Below are positions 22,001 through 36,019 of a DNA stretch of 64,000 nucleotides, one piece after another (position 1 is the first letter of the stretch; the number at the start of each line of letters is the position of its first letter). Below the pieces are notes generated by a model. The model was not told where the DNA came from and made no database searches. It was given only the letters and a program-made list of their open reading frames with translations. The position numbers and the translations under genes are program-made. The DNA is from Theristus sp. LFF4_11 (taxonomy: Eukaryota > Nematoda > Chromadorea > Monhysterida > Xyalidae): assembly GCA_030248135.1 (NCBI GenBank), contig JASANC010005298.1:91276-155275 (forward strand), read 5' to 3'.

Positions 22001-25000
22001 CAGCAATTCGTCCTCATTCCACTTTGCAGACCGCCATCAGTAATTGAGCACCCGACGGAATCAACCGAGCCGAACCAAATGAACCAAAACGTGTTTGTGC
22101 ATAGTGGCAGTGAAAGCTCAGAGCAGGTCACTGTGCGTGAGGCGGCATCACACAAACAACAACAACAAGACATCAACCAACATCAACAACTTGACATCAA
22201 CCAACAACAACAACAACAACAACAACAAGACATCAACCAACAGCAGCAACATCACATCGCTTCACTCGACTCACAGTATGCCGTTCAACCAGAGTCGCAA
22301 CATCAACCGCACGCATCAACTGATGATCCACATCCTCCACAAGCTGCACGTGACACGCACTTTGAAACAAACAGTCAAGCCGAACAGCAGCAGTCTGAGT
22401 ATCATCACGCACATTACCAACATCAGGCGCACACTCAGTATCAGCAACCGAATCAACATCCGCAGTATTGGTCTTATGAAGCCCAAAACGACGTTCAACA
22501 TGCGCCTGGATACGGTGAACGGCCACGAGAACACCACGCACAGTCTCCTCCTCAAGCGGTACATCAGCCACAGCTTCAGTATCAGCAATACCATCAGCCG
22601 CAACACCAAGAAGCCACTGCACCATATCAGAGTTACCATGAATCGTCACATAAAGCGCAGGTGCAACCGCAACAAGCCGAGCACACGTCGCAGCAACATG
22701 ATCATCAACAACAGCATGAGCAGCAAAATTATCAACATGAGCAGCAAAATCATCAACAGCCTCAACAACAGTATCAGGAGCAACAGCAACGTCAGCAACA
22801 AAAACTGCAAGAACAGCAGCAGCATCAACAACTGAATCAGCAGAATCATCAACAACCTCAGCAACAGTATCGGGAGCAACAACAACTACAGCAACAACAT
22901 CAACAACAACATGAGCAACATCAGCAAATTCGTCAACAACCGTATCATCAGGAGCAACAACAACTTCAACAGCATCAGCAACAACAGCATCAGCAGCAAC
23001 AACATCAACAGGGTGCACAGGTACAGCATCAACTACCGAATCCTGTACAAAAACAGAACCAACATGCGACGTGTCCAGTGCAGGACCAAAATCAAGCACC
23101 AGCTCAAGTGCAACATCAGCCACAACCTGAGAACTATGCACACCATCAACAAACACATCACGTTGCGCATCACCAATCGGCACAGTCACATGATCAAATT
23201 CAACCTGAACAACAACATCAGTCACAAATTCAACAACAACAACAATCATCAACTGAAAGTCAAGCTTACCAACAACATGCGCACTCTCAACATTCTCACC
23301 AACATCGGCAACAAGGTGCATCACAGCATCAAGCTGTGCACGCTCAACAAGCAGCTGCAGCAGCGCCAGTGATTCAGCAACAACAAAGTGCACCAGTTTA
23401 TCAGCAACAACAAAGTGCACCAGTTTATCAGCAACAACAAAGTGCACCAGTTTATCAGCAACAACAAAGTGCGTCAGTAATTCAGCAACAACAAAGTGCA
23501 CCAGCTCAACCTGAAGCACAGCATCAACCTACACAAAGAGTTCATGAGCATTCTGTGCGTGAAAACGCTGCTGCTGCCGCTCAGGTAACTCGCTGCTGCG
23601 CTTACAAGAATTTGGTTAGAATGTCAAGTGTGCTGTTTTATGATATTTTTTGGTATTTTCAGCAACCAGCCGGGCAAACGCACGAACGCACAGAGCAGCA
23701 ACAGCAGCAGACGAACGGTCACGTGCCCTCGATTCGCGATCGATACAGACGAGTCCGCAAACAGTCGGTGACATTTGCTCGGTCGCGGTGCTGGATTGGC
23801 AGACAATCTGGCGTTTCTTTATTACTAATTTTTAAACTTTTCGTTCATGTTTCTCCGCAGATACCCAGAGGTTCTGAATCGACTCGAGCGTGAGCGCGCG
23901 ACAACGCCAGCGAAACTGGAATGGAGCACGCCGCCGCAGCTGAAGGCGCACGCGACAGGCACGGCCACGTTGCTCGTCAGCACGGGTACTCTGCCGCCGG
24001 GCGAGCCATTCAGCAGCAGCGCACAGAGCTCTGCGATGCAGTCGCCGAATTATCGTTTGTGGCTTTTTTGGGTTATCCACCTTGTTCAGATCAGATACAC
24101 CAAACCAAGCATTATTCGAATGGCTTCACCACGTTTTGTTGTTGTGGTGTGATTGTCACTTGCTACACTGTACACTATGCCCATGTGACGATGTGACGGT
24201 GTGTGGTGCGTTTGCCGCCGTGCGGATGCGGTGCACATTACGGCATATCTCCGTTATAAGCTCATGGCTGCGGCATGTTCCACCACAAGAACGTCGCACT
24301 GGTATGCTCTACCTCTACGAAAGCAACAAGTCTACCGAATTAGCCGCCCTTTTGCAGCGCATCTGCCGTCCGTTGGCGGGCAGCTGGCCGTGCAACCAGT
24401 GATCATCAGCACGGCCAACAAATCGCACGATCTGCACCCAGCACGGCACACGCTGCCAACGCACGCTGACGAGAACGCACGTCGCAGGCAAAAGATGCAC
24501 AGGTTGGTTGGTGCTGTGCGGGGCAGACGGGTTGAGTAGGCACGGGTGCAAAATACACGCAATTCGATGAAAATTTGTTATTCGGCTGGGTTGGCTTGAT
24601 TTTACAGGGCCCGAAGAGAAGCCAGTAAAGCCAGTAAGCTTGTCAGTAAATCAGTAATTCAAACCAAAAACGCAGTCAATGCGCAACTTTCTGCAGTATG
24701 AGCAATGATATTGTAGGTACCCAACGTCATGCAAACAGCTAGTGCAACTGCAAAAACCTTGGCATGTGCCAATGGAGCGACGACAATTACTTGTTCAGAT
24801 TTCATTGTATTTTTTCAGCAAAGAGCACCACACGGTCGACTATCCGCCCGAGTTGGATCCGTACGCGCGATCACTGAAGCAGACTCACTCGAATGCAGCG
24901 GGTGCAGCAGCGACGGGCACACAACGGGCACGGCCACGCAGCGCAGCACCAGTGACACAGCAGACGAAACAGAAACACAGACAGAAACAGGCAGCGCACA

Positions 25001-28000
25001 CGCACGCGCACTACAAACACGCCAGGCAGACGGTGGGGTGTGCGGGTGGGCGTGGCTTGCAAATGTGGAATGTTGTAAGAACACGAATTATGAGCTTTGG
25101 GATCGTTTGGACATTTCAAGCAGACGTCTCGGTCGTTGTCTGCGGAAAAATCAAAATAAAATGGATAATGGAATCAATTTGTTCTGCAGCACGTCCGTGG
25201 CCGTCACCTCCAGTCGTCATCGGAGCATTCATCAAGCAGCAACAACGACGGCGACACCGAGGGCGAGCAGGAGAGCAGTGAGACGCAGTCGGACGAGTCG
25301 GACACGAGCGACGAGGAGGCGTCGTCGGAGTCGACCACGTCTGGAGCCTCGTACGGCTCGTTTCGCTCGGCGAACAACGCGCACGCACAGCTGGAGCGGC
25401 AACGCCGCGAGCAGACCATGCTCTACTATGGAATGATACGGCTGCCGCGGCCGCTCTGGGATGTGCGCCCGCCGCTCAGGCAGTTCTACAGTCTCAGTTA
25501 GTCGCTCGTTCCGATTTTTTGTTCTGTTGGTCATTGCCGTCGACAATGTGGAAACGTCGCCAAACACAAAACCGTCTGCCAGCCTGTGTTTTGACCCCCT
25601 CCAGATCGTGAAGGCTTCCCTCTGCTCGGACGCTGGTGCACTGCAGTCCCCGTTCTCTCTCAGGAAGATCTTTATTGTGCCGCTGCTGCAAAGTGTTCTA
25701 ATAAACCGAAGAGTAAAACCAAATAAGTAGTAGCGTTGTCTCCATGTCTGTATTTTTTCATATCAAATCCGTAATTTGACGGCTGATAACCTTAAAACTA
25801 ATTATTTGCTTCATGTTGCACTGATGTTGGCTATCCATCGATCCATCTTGCTTTCCGAATTACATACGATACACAGCAATGCCCAGACGCAGCAGTTTCC
25901 GACCGTGTTGCAGAGCCGGTGGAGCGTGCGGCGTTCATGTACCATTTCTCGCTCAATCGCCGCTACATCACCGACGTCACGGCCTTCCAGAATTACTTCA
26001 ACTATCAACTCGTGCGTCTGAAGTTTGAGCGCGAACTGGCAGAGGAGGATGCGCTGCTGGAGGTGCCCTTTGACAACTTGGAACTTTAAAAACGGGCGAT
26101 TCCTGTTTTTTTAAATTGGAGTGTACTCTTGCTAGCTCGCTGATTGGCTGCTAATTGTCCAACCAATCCGCACTCCCTGGTTTTATTTTATTTATCTAGC
26201 AGCTGCGCAGAAACGTGTCTTATGGCTCGGTTTCATGGTGAAATATCATTTTTTTTTCAAGTATAGCTTCATCTGCTTCAAGTTTTTCGGCATCGTTTCG
26301 TTTTTTTATTTGCCGTTTTCAGATTGTCGCGCAGATACGAGCGGATTTCCTGAAAAAGAAAGAATTGGAGCAGGCAACATTGGACGCACGACGCAAATAT
26401 GACGCCTCGCAGAGACAATTGTTCTCGGATGACAGGGAAACACCCATGGAAGGCGACAGACGGTGAATAACGTTTTTGTTCATGTTTGTGTGAAACTTTG
26501 AAGCAGCAACAGTCACAGAGCTGTTTAGTTGCATTTGAAAAGGACCTCATGACTTGGGTCGTTGGTTGCTGGAATTATACTTACTGTTTTTTTTTGCCAT
26601 TTTCCTTATCGCATATAACTTAGAATAGGAGTTCGGATTGTCATTTCCAAAACTTTGAGCCTGAATGGGCTGTTCTGTTGTTTGTGTCTGAGACACATTA
26701 GAAAGCAGGGTGCCTGACGTTGTTTATTGGTGAGCAATTAGCATAGAACGGCCAGCATGTTTCGCGCATGTTTCATTTGACTAGACCGTTTTTTAAAACT
26801 GCTCATGCCTCATGATATTGATATTGCGTTTGATTGGGGCGTTTTGAGCTGTGCAAATTGCGTGTTTTGAGCGTCATGCTTGCATCGTATTCTCTAGTGG
26901 TAGGGGCAAACAGCGTAACGGTCACTGTGACCTGGACAAGGAGGTTGAGCGATTGATGTCGCCCAGAAATGTGCCATCACGACACAAGGCAGCAACACCA
27001 CGTAGACGGTGAGAAAACATGCGGACAATAAAGGCGGGAGGGGGCAGGCAAACGCACTTTGCTTTGGTGTGGTATTGCGCTGTCGAAACAATGGCTTAGG
27101 TTTATTTTGCTCGGTGTCGTGCAATGTGGATGCGGTTTTTGGCAGTTTTTGTGATTGGAGAAGTACGGTCACAAGTATGGTGAGTCTTGAGTTTTCTCTG
27201 TCGCTTGTCAAGATACACGCCATCGGCTGGTTTGGAATCTGTTGGCTCACGTCGGCACTCGGGCACTTTTTCTCTTCCATTTGGATTGGATCGGATTTGG
27301 AAACTACAAAGTTTCAAATCTTGCTTTGCTGTAGTTTTTATTTTTCTTGTCTTACTTTTATCTTTTTTGATTTGTTGATATGTCTCTGGCTGTGGTGTTG
27401 TTTTTCGTCTTATTTTGTGGCTGAGTGTTGTCGTTTTTTTGTTTGAAATGTAATGTGCCGCTCACTTTCGGTTGATGGTTTCTTTGGTTGGGCAGATTGA
27501 GAAGCATCTGTTGAGAAGAAAACATATTTTTTCCAAACATGCTTCTTACTTTCCATTTCAGGGCCGAGGTTGAAAGTGATCGTTCAATAGACGCCAGTGA
27601 AACGCGCAGCATTGACTCACGGCAACCGAAAGGTTTGTAACACTGAGTTAATTGAGAAGGAAGTAGAGTAAATCACCACAGCCTACTTTTGAATAAGTCG
27701 CGGTGCGCTAATTGGTGTGACACTGTTATTTTTTGTGCTTTGCAAAATAGAATTTTGCGATAACATCAACTCAATACTTTTCAAGTACCGAAAGTTCGGG
27801 AAACATTACAGATAGAAAACCGGCTCTTTATTTTTTCAAGAAAACGACTGCAAAAATCGGAAAACCACAAAAAATCGTAGTTTTGGAAAAAGGGTTATAT
27901 TTGCCACATGAACTGTTTGAGTAAATTGACCAATATATTTTTTTGCTCAGAGCCTCCAAAGTTTCGTCGCGCGCATGCGTCTGCAACGTTTGGCGTCGGC

Positions 28001-31000
28001 GGCCAGCTGGCGTTGTTGCTGCCACCCCCGTCCAGCATGGCTGGCAAACAACAGCAGTACATGCTGCAATGTGCGAATGTCAGGGTGAGTCGCAAGAGAC
28101 GTAGCAAATGACGAACTGCGCAAATCATGCTTCATACTGACGTATGCTGACGGGCATCAAAGGCGCGTCACCGTGGTTGGTGGTCGTTGCTAAAACACGA
28201 GAACTACCGTTTACCTACACGTGACTTGACGTACACATACACGCATGTATGGACGGTCGCATACAACAACACGACACCTCACGTGCAGTGCCGTGCCGTA
28301 TACGCACACGTCAGTGTGAACAGGCCTTTAGTGAGCGCATTGCGATTTAGGAGCTGATCACGGACAGCGGCGTGTGCAGTCAACTGGACGCGATGGAGCT
28401 GCTGCGTGGTCCGTTGATCGCGTCCGTGACGCCGGCGCACTCGGTGCTGCTGTTCATCAGACGCAAACTGCAGCAGTCCGCTGTGCTCGACAATCCGGAT
28501 GCGACGCTCATTTGGAGACTCCTCCAGTTGGTCGTCCAACAGAGAGGGGTACGTCTGTGGTGACACGTGATTGTGTTTGGTGTTGATTTGATACGATTGG
28601 GGATTTCGGTTTTGAACGTGCGGTGATTGGTTGCATGAACCGCACGTCAATCACACTCTTCTGCAACTGTGTCCAACCAAGTTGCATTCTGTGAAGTAGA
28701 AAAGTGGCCATTCAACGTCTGGGACATCAGCAAGATAAAGTGTTCTTTCATAAATTTCACACTTATTGTTCACAACGTTTTGTGCAAAGCTGGTCATTTG
28801 CAGCAAGTGAGCGGTCCTGATCTGGCGTCACTTTTGTTGGACGAAGTGAAGCTTCAGAGCAGCGCAGAGCAGATGCAGACCCTCCAACAACAGCAGCAGT
28901 GCAAGCCGAGTGCTCAGCAACAACTCACGTATCGCCAGTTGCTGCTCGGTGGGCACATGCGCGTAAGTGCTATGAGCATGATCACACTACTTTTTTCGTC
29001 CTCTTCGTAATGCTTGCCTTGTTTTCAATTCCAGGAAGCTCTTGACTTTGCGTGCGCCCATTCAATGTGGGCAGAAGCCTTGTTCTTCGCTCATCGACTC
29101 GGCATTGACTCGCTGTTTGACAAGTGTGGTTAATTTCATTTCTTCGACATAACTCGAATTCATCGGTCGGTAACACTCTCACTTCTCGTTGGTCGACTTT
29201 TCAGGTTTGTATCTTCGATGCAGCCAGGAGACCCGATGCGCACGCTTGCTGAAGTGATCAGTGGCAGACACCCACAAATACAGACAACGGTCAGCAACGT
29301 TTATATGCGCGGCGTTCTCAAAGAGAAAACGGATTTGAAAGTTATGCCGCAAAGGCGGTTTGATTGAATGTATCGTATCATTTGATGCCCAAGTGGAACC
29401 TAAGCGAAATAAAACACCACGAACAGACAAGTTGGCATTTCAACGCAAGACAGGGCGCCAAGCAATGTTGCCCATTGCCCAAAAAGCTCAGCAGATCAGC
29501 TTAGTTACTGGTGTGTGTCCTTACTAGAAGAAACATATCAGTAACCAATCCACGTTGAAACCAATCAGCTAGTTGGATATGACACAAAGACAGTCTGTCT
29601 GTATAACGTGCAGTTGCTGTGCAGGGTGCGTGCGGCTGGCGAGAGCACGCGGCAGTGCTGCTGGCGAACATCACGTCCGTGCACGAGCACACGGCAGCGT
29701 TGGCGAGCATCTACCAGCTGGCGCTCAGCCTGGCGAGTGACGCGCACGACGCTGCCGCCGACTTCTGTCTGCTGGCGGTGCATCTGCTCGCGCAGTGGAA
29801 TGTCTTTGAGGTGACAGCGGGCTGCTGGTGCTTGGGACTCTGTGCCAGATGGCGTCATGATTTGTGATATAAAGTCATAGTCTGAACTGGATACAGTGCA
29901 CGTCTCAATGCAGCGCAGTGTAGTATTGCAATGACACGGACACGCACGATATCACAGCAGCGCGTGTGTCAGCGTGCGTGCTGCGTGTTTGCTTGGTTCA
30001 GCAACATTACTGTGCTTTTATACTAACCGAGTGCACTGCCTTCAGAGTAGACTACGGCTTTTATGAGCTACATACGAAACGAACTCGCTTGTGGAACGTT
30101 TTCTAATCATTTTTGTCGTCGTGCAGCAATTTGACGTTGACGCTGGCGCAGTGAGCGCTGGGCGACGCCACATTCACCTGATACACGCGTGCGAGCACGA
30201 ACACGCGCCAGAGGAGATGCTGGTCAATGCCGTGCACTCATGGTACGCATTGGGGCGGGGGCACTTGCGTTGCGTGTGATTCGGTGGGGTCGCCATGTGA
30301 CTGACAATGCCGCAACTCGGTGCGCAGCTACGCGGCATGCGCGCGCACCTGTAAACCTCGTTTTCGCTGTTGTTTGTCACAGTTTATACTAGGTGGTGAA
30401 CAGCATGGCCGAAGGAAGGCGAAGGCGACATTTGAGTGAAAGAAGACAGATGGGATTCGGGGTTGGAGAAGATCAAGAGCCCATTTGTGGATGCATATCT
30501 CACTGTAATGTGTCATTCTCGTCTGATTGCCAGCGGCCGCCACGTGCTGGCCGACATTCAAGCCACGGAGATCTACGACTACGCCATCCGTCAGTCGGGC
30601 AACCCGGCCGCGTTTGTGCCGTCAGCCTCGTTCTGGCTCGCCAAACTCGACTACGCGACCGTGCTGGCGACATTCGGCGCACACGAGATGGCCTACAGCT
30701 ACTGCCAGCAGCTGGCCGCTTTTCTGCCAGCTGGTGTGCGTGCTGACCAACTGGCGTTGTTGCACGCATGTGCGGACAGGTCAGCGATTGTGTCGTGTGA
30801 TGTGTATTGCGAATTTTGCTTGGTGCACCAGTTTTGTTGTCTTTATCGACCACTGATTTTGTGTTGCAGGTTGCATTACGTGTGTGGTGGCACCGACAGC
30901 GACCGGCAATGGCTGGATGCTGTGATTCAAACTGAAACACAAACAGCCGCAGCACAACAATCAGAGCAATCGGTGTACGCCACTGCCAGCGGCCAATCAC

Positions 31001-34000
31001 AGCAACAGCAGTACGTTCATTCGGTGTTTACGGCCTGCTTACAACTGACGTGTGCAGACGTACGTCGACGTATGAACGAACGGTAGAATGCAATAATAGA
31101 GCCATGGCGTGACGTCATCTGCCGCGGAGTTGTGTTGTTTGTCATGATTTCATTCAGAGTGGCTCAGTGGTGCATTATTATTGGACTACTGAGATTTTAG
31201 AAAACTGTTCCCAGAGCTAATGACGCTCTTATTGTGTTGTTGTAGCGCGGACGATGCTGGTGGCGCTGAGCAAACGCAGCCTCCAAATGGACCCACTTCT
31301 AACAATAACTCAACGAAACGAACATCAGTTGCGAGCAGCACAACGCACGTTGATCCGTTGAGTTTGTCGTCAGACTCTGCACATATGAGGTTGGCCAGAG
31401 AGCAACAACAGAGCCACTCGGAGCCACCGGAGCAAAACGTGCAGCAAGCTGAACAACCGGTGCCGAACTACACGGAAGACGAGCACGATGCTGATGTGAG
31501 TGCGCATGGACGGTACTGATGCTACTGGACTGTGTTGATGTCATTGTCTGATGGTTTTCTGATTGTGCATTCGTTCACACGTGTGATTTGAGCTGATGTG
31601 TCGCTGTATGGTGTGCAAACGAAACTAGAAATGCGTCTGAATGGCACGCCAGTGTGCGTGTTTGCAATGCCAAGTTGCATGTGGTCTGCCTGGTGTTTTC
31701 TACCACAAACGTATCGATTCGCATTTGCGACGCAGGATTGTCACCAGTCGAGCACGGCGCAGAGCACACCGTTGCACACGGCAGCAGCACCGGTGGACGC
31801 TCGAGCGTCGTTCTCCATCGGTGACGAAGACGAAAACACGACGGAGCTGCACGGATGGCAGACGCAGACGCCGGAGCACCGCACGCAGACGGCTGCTCGC
31901 GTGACAGGTGACACACGCTCGTACTGGGTGCTGTGTTGCACACGGACACCATGTGTGCTCGCACTGGGTGGCTTGTCGTGGTGTTAGCTCATTGGTTGGC
32001 TGCGCACACACGGGTAGTGTACTGCAAGCATTGCTCCGCCTCCGCACAGAATGACCACAGAATTGAGTGCATGACCAACCAACCAGCTAATTACCACAAA
32101 CTAGCCAGGCAGACAACGCAAAAAAGTTGTGCAGCGATTTTACAGATGTCACCTACATTACACTGCCCAAATCGTAGTGCACGCTTCACTGGAACTGTTA
32201 ATTCACCATCGCTGATTGGCTGGGGTCTCTTTGAAATCAGCCAATCACCGGCTTCCGGCGTTGTCAGTGTAAACTGTACTCGTTGTCTCATTTATCAAGC
32301 AGGTGACGCAGTTGACTCTGGCGTTGACCATGTGCACCATCAGCAACAACATCAACAGCAACATCAACAACAACAACATCATCAGCAACATCAACAACAC
32401 CAACATCATCAGCAACATCAACAGCAACAACAGTTCTACACGCCCGCTGCCACGCGCCCGCCGCAGTCGGACGACTCAACGCCACTGCGAGACTATGCGA
32501 GCTCGCCAGACAGCGTGTTCCTCAGTGACGCCAACGGTTAGTCTGTGTCGTGTCGTGTGGTCCTGAGTTGATGTCAGTAAACGGAGTGATGGAACTGCGC
32601 ACAAAACTAACTGTAAACACGACGGGCGCTCGGATGTGCAACGTCGTGCGGCTTTTGTTTCAGTTTGAAAGTTGAAACTCGAGAATTGGCTTTGTTGAAG
32701 TCATTTTGTGTAAACGTCACTCATTGACAAATCAGTAGCTGTTAATGAACCCTATCACCAATCAGAACACAATCACCTGAATGCAGTTGCTGTTGCGAGC
32801 CAAAAACCCAACGACAAGGATGCCAGTCTTGTTTCAGTGACACCAGCTGCCCGTCCAAACGTGGCTGTTCAACAGCCTCAGAGGACGTGGAAGCAACAAC
32901 AACCGCCACCACAAATGTCGCCTTCCAGCGACAGACGCCCTGCCAATACCGATCTGAGCAAAACTCAGTTGCCACCGTGTAGGTGTTACCTTTCTTGTCG
33001 CTTTGCAACAAAAAATCCCGGATGCTGTGATTCAGTAACCTGACGAACTTTGGGCTTCCTGGAAGTGTGTCATTCGAAATTTCAAATGCACTGTTTTGAG
33101 TGGTTGCTTTTTAACATGATCAGCACACCAATGTTTGTCAAACACAGCCAATCAGCATGTCAACTTGCATGATTATTTTCTTTTTCAGTGTCCGAGCAAA
33201 GGGCTGATAGCGGCACTGGTACAGGAGAGCAGACAAAGCAGCAGCTCAGCAAACAATCGACAACACCGAAATCTGCCGTGAGACGCCTGTTCTGTTGCAC
33301 ATTTGATTTGTTTTAAGATTTTTCGAGTGTATTCAGCAGCAATCTGAATCAATCAATCAACTTCGCACTGTCTTGACCGTTCTGGTTGCAGAGTTTCCTC
33401 AATTCAGTGGGCGGTGTGCTACGCAAGTATTTGCCGAAGCCATCAAACGAAGTGCACTTGCCAGATGACCGAAAGAAAACAGTACGCTTTTTATGACGGA
33501 TTTTTGTGGCTTCCGTTGATCATGTGTTGTTATTTTTTTTCTGATTGGTTTTGTCAAGGTGTGTGACGTGAATGAAATGCTTGGATGCGTGAGCCAGTGG
33601 GCTGACAAATGTTAGGTTTTATCAATGTTTGCAGATTGTTTGGGATGAGAAGCTGCAGAAGTGGGTGGGCGAGGTGGAGGATGACTCCGTCGACCGACCA
33701 CCGCCCCAGTTGTCCGCAGAGAGCAGCCCGCCGCAGCAGAATCCGGCGCTCACGCAACGCAAGTCGGGCTGTAAGTCGCAGTTGCAGCACTTTGCATTTG
33801 TTGTCTTTTTTTAGTGTCTGGGTGTCAGTCCGCAGCGCACAAGGCAAAAACTGTCGTTGACGTTTTTTTAGTTGACATTACCGGCAGTATCAGCTTTTTA
33901 TCAGTTTAAGATTCCAATCACCGATCGTATTGTGTGAGTGTTTTCTCTATTTCCAGCGTCACGCTATTTCAACTCGATGTCCGAGTTGAGCAATCAGGCT

Positions 34001-34728
34001 CAGAGTGGCCGAAACTCAACGACACCAGGGCCGGGCGCCAATATGGCCGAGCGGCCTGGTGGCCCGGTGACTGCGCCGCCGATGCAGCCGCCCCTGCCCG
34101 GGCAGTTCTTTGGATTCATTCCGCAACCAGGTAAACACTGTCACTGGTCACTGCTGCGCTGTTTGTTTGCTTTCGGCAAAATTGACGCCGTTTGATTGGT
34201 AGATTGCACTGCACAAACCCGAAAGTCGCACTTGAATGAAACTGAAAAGCTGTCGCGTCAACTGACATTTGGTAATGGATCCCGCTTTTAAAACAATTTT
34301 GGACCGAAAAGCACTTCCGTTTTCAGTGGACAGCGAATGCAATGGGATGCCAGCAACGGGCGACGATGCGGACGGAGGCACCGGCTCAATCAGTCCGTTT
34401 AGTGACCCATTCACGGTACGTATAAAAACTCGTTTCAAGCTTATGACTGTGATCAGTGATTGTCACGGCTAGCAACAGTAGACCACAAAAATTTTAAAAA
34501 AATTGTTCAACCTGGCCAAGTGTGAAAGCTGTTGCTCCAGGAACATGTAGTCCGGTAATCGGAGTCCACAGGATTTCATTTCAGTGGTCAAGAAAGTCAA
34601 ATAAGAAACAGATAATTACTTATTTGCTGAGATACAAACAAAACGGTGTGCTTATTTTTCAGGCAGCACCTTTGGTTCCACCGAGCGACCGATCACGGCA
34701 GGCCTCACAATCGTCTTCTGTGCACTGA
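19032..34728 (+). CDS. SEC16: SEC16, ER exit site scaffold for COPII coats
   Basis: Thirty-eight exons join in phase with a total of 7,215 nt (2,404 residues plus stop TGA). Landmarks: exon 1 19032-19121; Gln-rich exon 10 22030-23584; RYPEVLNRL region 23861-24054; acidic Ser region 25190-25496; YHFSLNRRYITDV 25887-26062; central conserved domain from 27951 (FRRAHASATFGVGGQLALLL); EALDFACAHSMWAEALFFAH 29035-29123; helical repeat region to 30779 (YDYA, SFWLAKLDYATVL, MAYSYCQQL); C-terminal WDEKLQKWVGE 33635-33770; last exon 34663-34728. SEC16 marks ER exit sites and binds SEC23 and SEC13. The CCD, the ancestral-coatomer-like helices and the short Trp-containing C-terminal motif are all present. 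The first ~880 residues are low complexity, longer than I would expect. Start choice: ATG 19032 or in-frame ATG 19071. No frame break was found. Confidence 0.93.
21460..21556. mobile_element. GACGTATGC-type element fragment in a SEC16 intron
   Basis: It contains CCGTTGACGTACGTCAACAC and an end CAGTATGAACTGACCT that match the family described at 6608-6758. The left end is unclear. It lies between SEC16 exons 8 and 9. Confidence 0.45.
23375..23503 (+). repeat. 27-bp coding tandem repeat within the SEC16 Gln-rich exon
   Basis: About 4.8 units of 27 bp encode QQQQSAPVY, with one unit varied to QQQQSASVI. The unit is nine codons, so copy changes keep the frame. It sits at the end of a 518-codon exon made mostly of CAA/CAG, CAT and nearby codons. 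Confidence 0.9.
28128..28333. mobile_element. GACGTATGC-type MITE, long copy
   Basis: The left end CATACTGACGTATGCTGACG and the right end CACACGTCAGTGTGAACAGG are inverted relatives. The inside is rich in ACGT-containing words. It is about 206 bp and fills most of the intron between SEC16 exons 20 and 21, ending shortly before the acceptor at 28350. Confidence 0.55.
32015..32110. mobile_element. CCAATCAG-type element fragment in a SEC16 intron
   Basis: The words GCTCCGCCTCCGCACAGAAT and ACCAACCAACCAGCTAATT match the interior and right side of the family seen at 38569-38706 and 63836-63997. The ends could not be set. Confidence 0.4.
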
Positions 34729-36019
34729 GCGGCTTTTTCTCTCTTGATATTCTTGATTCTTTCGTGCGCCCAGAGCCAAACGAGGCTTTTGGCTTGTGTG
34801 ATTATATTTATTTAAATTTTACATTTCAAAACCATGATGTGCTTTGACAGTTTTGTTGTTCACAAATGTTTTTAGGATATGCCCGCGAACTGCTGTTCGG
34901 ATTGCTCTGTTAAATAATACTTGCGTACTGAATGTGATAGGCACTGTTCGATGTTGCTGTCTCTATTTGATGTTTCCCTTCATTGTAATCGAAAACTGTG
35001 GTTGTGGTTTGCTATATTTGCCTTTATGCGAAAAAGGCTTTGGAAATGGTTTGTTACCCGAATTTCTATCCAAGCCCGCCTGCGCAACTTTTGTTTTTTG
35101 CAGATTTATCAATCTGCTGATTGAGGGGACGGGATGATCACGCACATCTTTGATTGGCTTCTCGGATTTTTCTTTTTATTGTTGCAGTTTTCCATTACGT
35201 TTTTTGTCGTCGATGCCATGATTGTATTTTCGCTTGAAATGTCTGTGTTTTTGTACATCTGAACTGTGGTGGTTTCAATGATTTGCTGCATGCTGACTGC
35301 AAGGAAGCAGTGTCATCAGTCAGAATGCTTTGGTCGAGGTTTTTTTTTATTTCCCCCTGGTGCCGTTTTGCCTGACATCATTTTTTTCTCACTGTAACTT
35401 TTGAGGCTGAGTTTCTGTTTCAAAAAACATCTTTCGTAGCTGTGATTCTTTTCGCGTGAATTGACCTTCGTGTGACCTGTTGATTTTTACAAAACGTTTA
35501 TGAAAATGAGTTTCTTTATTTAATTATGAAATTGTTTTAGTAGTGGAAAATTACAAATTTACAGCGGAGATTTGGTTTTGTTGAAGTCGTTGGTTGAGAT
35601 GATTTTGATTTTATTGAGGCCAAATTGCATTTTTTTCGAAAGCTTGGTAGAACAACAACGGTAATTTCGAACGAAGAGTTCGCGATTACGACGCACATAT
35701 GCTTGCGTGTTTTTTCTAGGATTGTTACAGAAAATAATATTATTCTTGTTCATTGTTGTTGAAGCGTGGTGAATGGGAGAATAATAAAAAACTATGATCA
35801 ATTTGCTTTGTCGGTATTGTGAAGTGAACTCGCTATTGCTGTTGGACACCGAACATGCTAGTGGTTCAATCCGCTATACATTTTTGTCAAAATATCAACA
35901 AAACCCCATAACAAAATTGATGTCTGAGTCCGATAGTCACTTGATAAGACTAGTTGTTAGTAATTCCAATGTGAAAACGTGTCTGAAATTGATTCTCTTT
36001 TTTCAAAACCAAGTCAGGG
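34729..36019. other. Spacer between SEC16 and CDK4/6
   Basis: A/T-rich sequence without recognisable coding exons. No clear AATAAA follows SEC16 closely; T-rich stretches at 34800-34830 may mark its 3' end. Open frames near 35100-35850 lack motifs and splice context. Confidence 0.45.

Noticed and set aside
22233..23519. 428-codon open frame on the minus strand opposite SEC16 exon 10
   Set aside because: It is the shadow of CAA/CAG/CAT codons, which read as stop-free Val/Leu/Asp-rich frames on the other strand. The plus frame joins in phase to conserved SEC16 exons on both sides.
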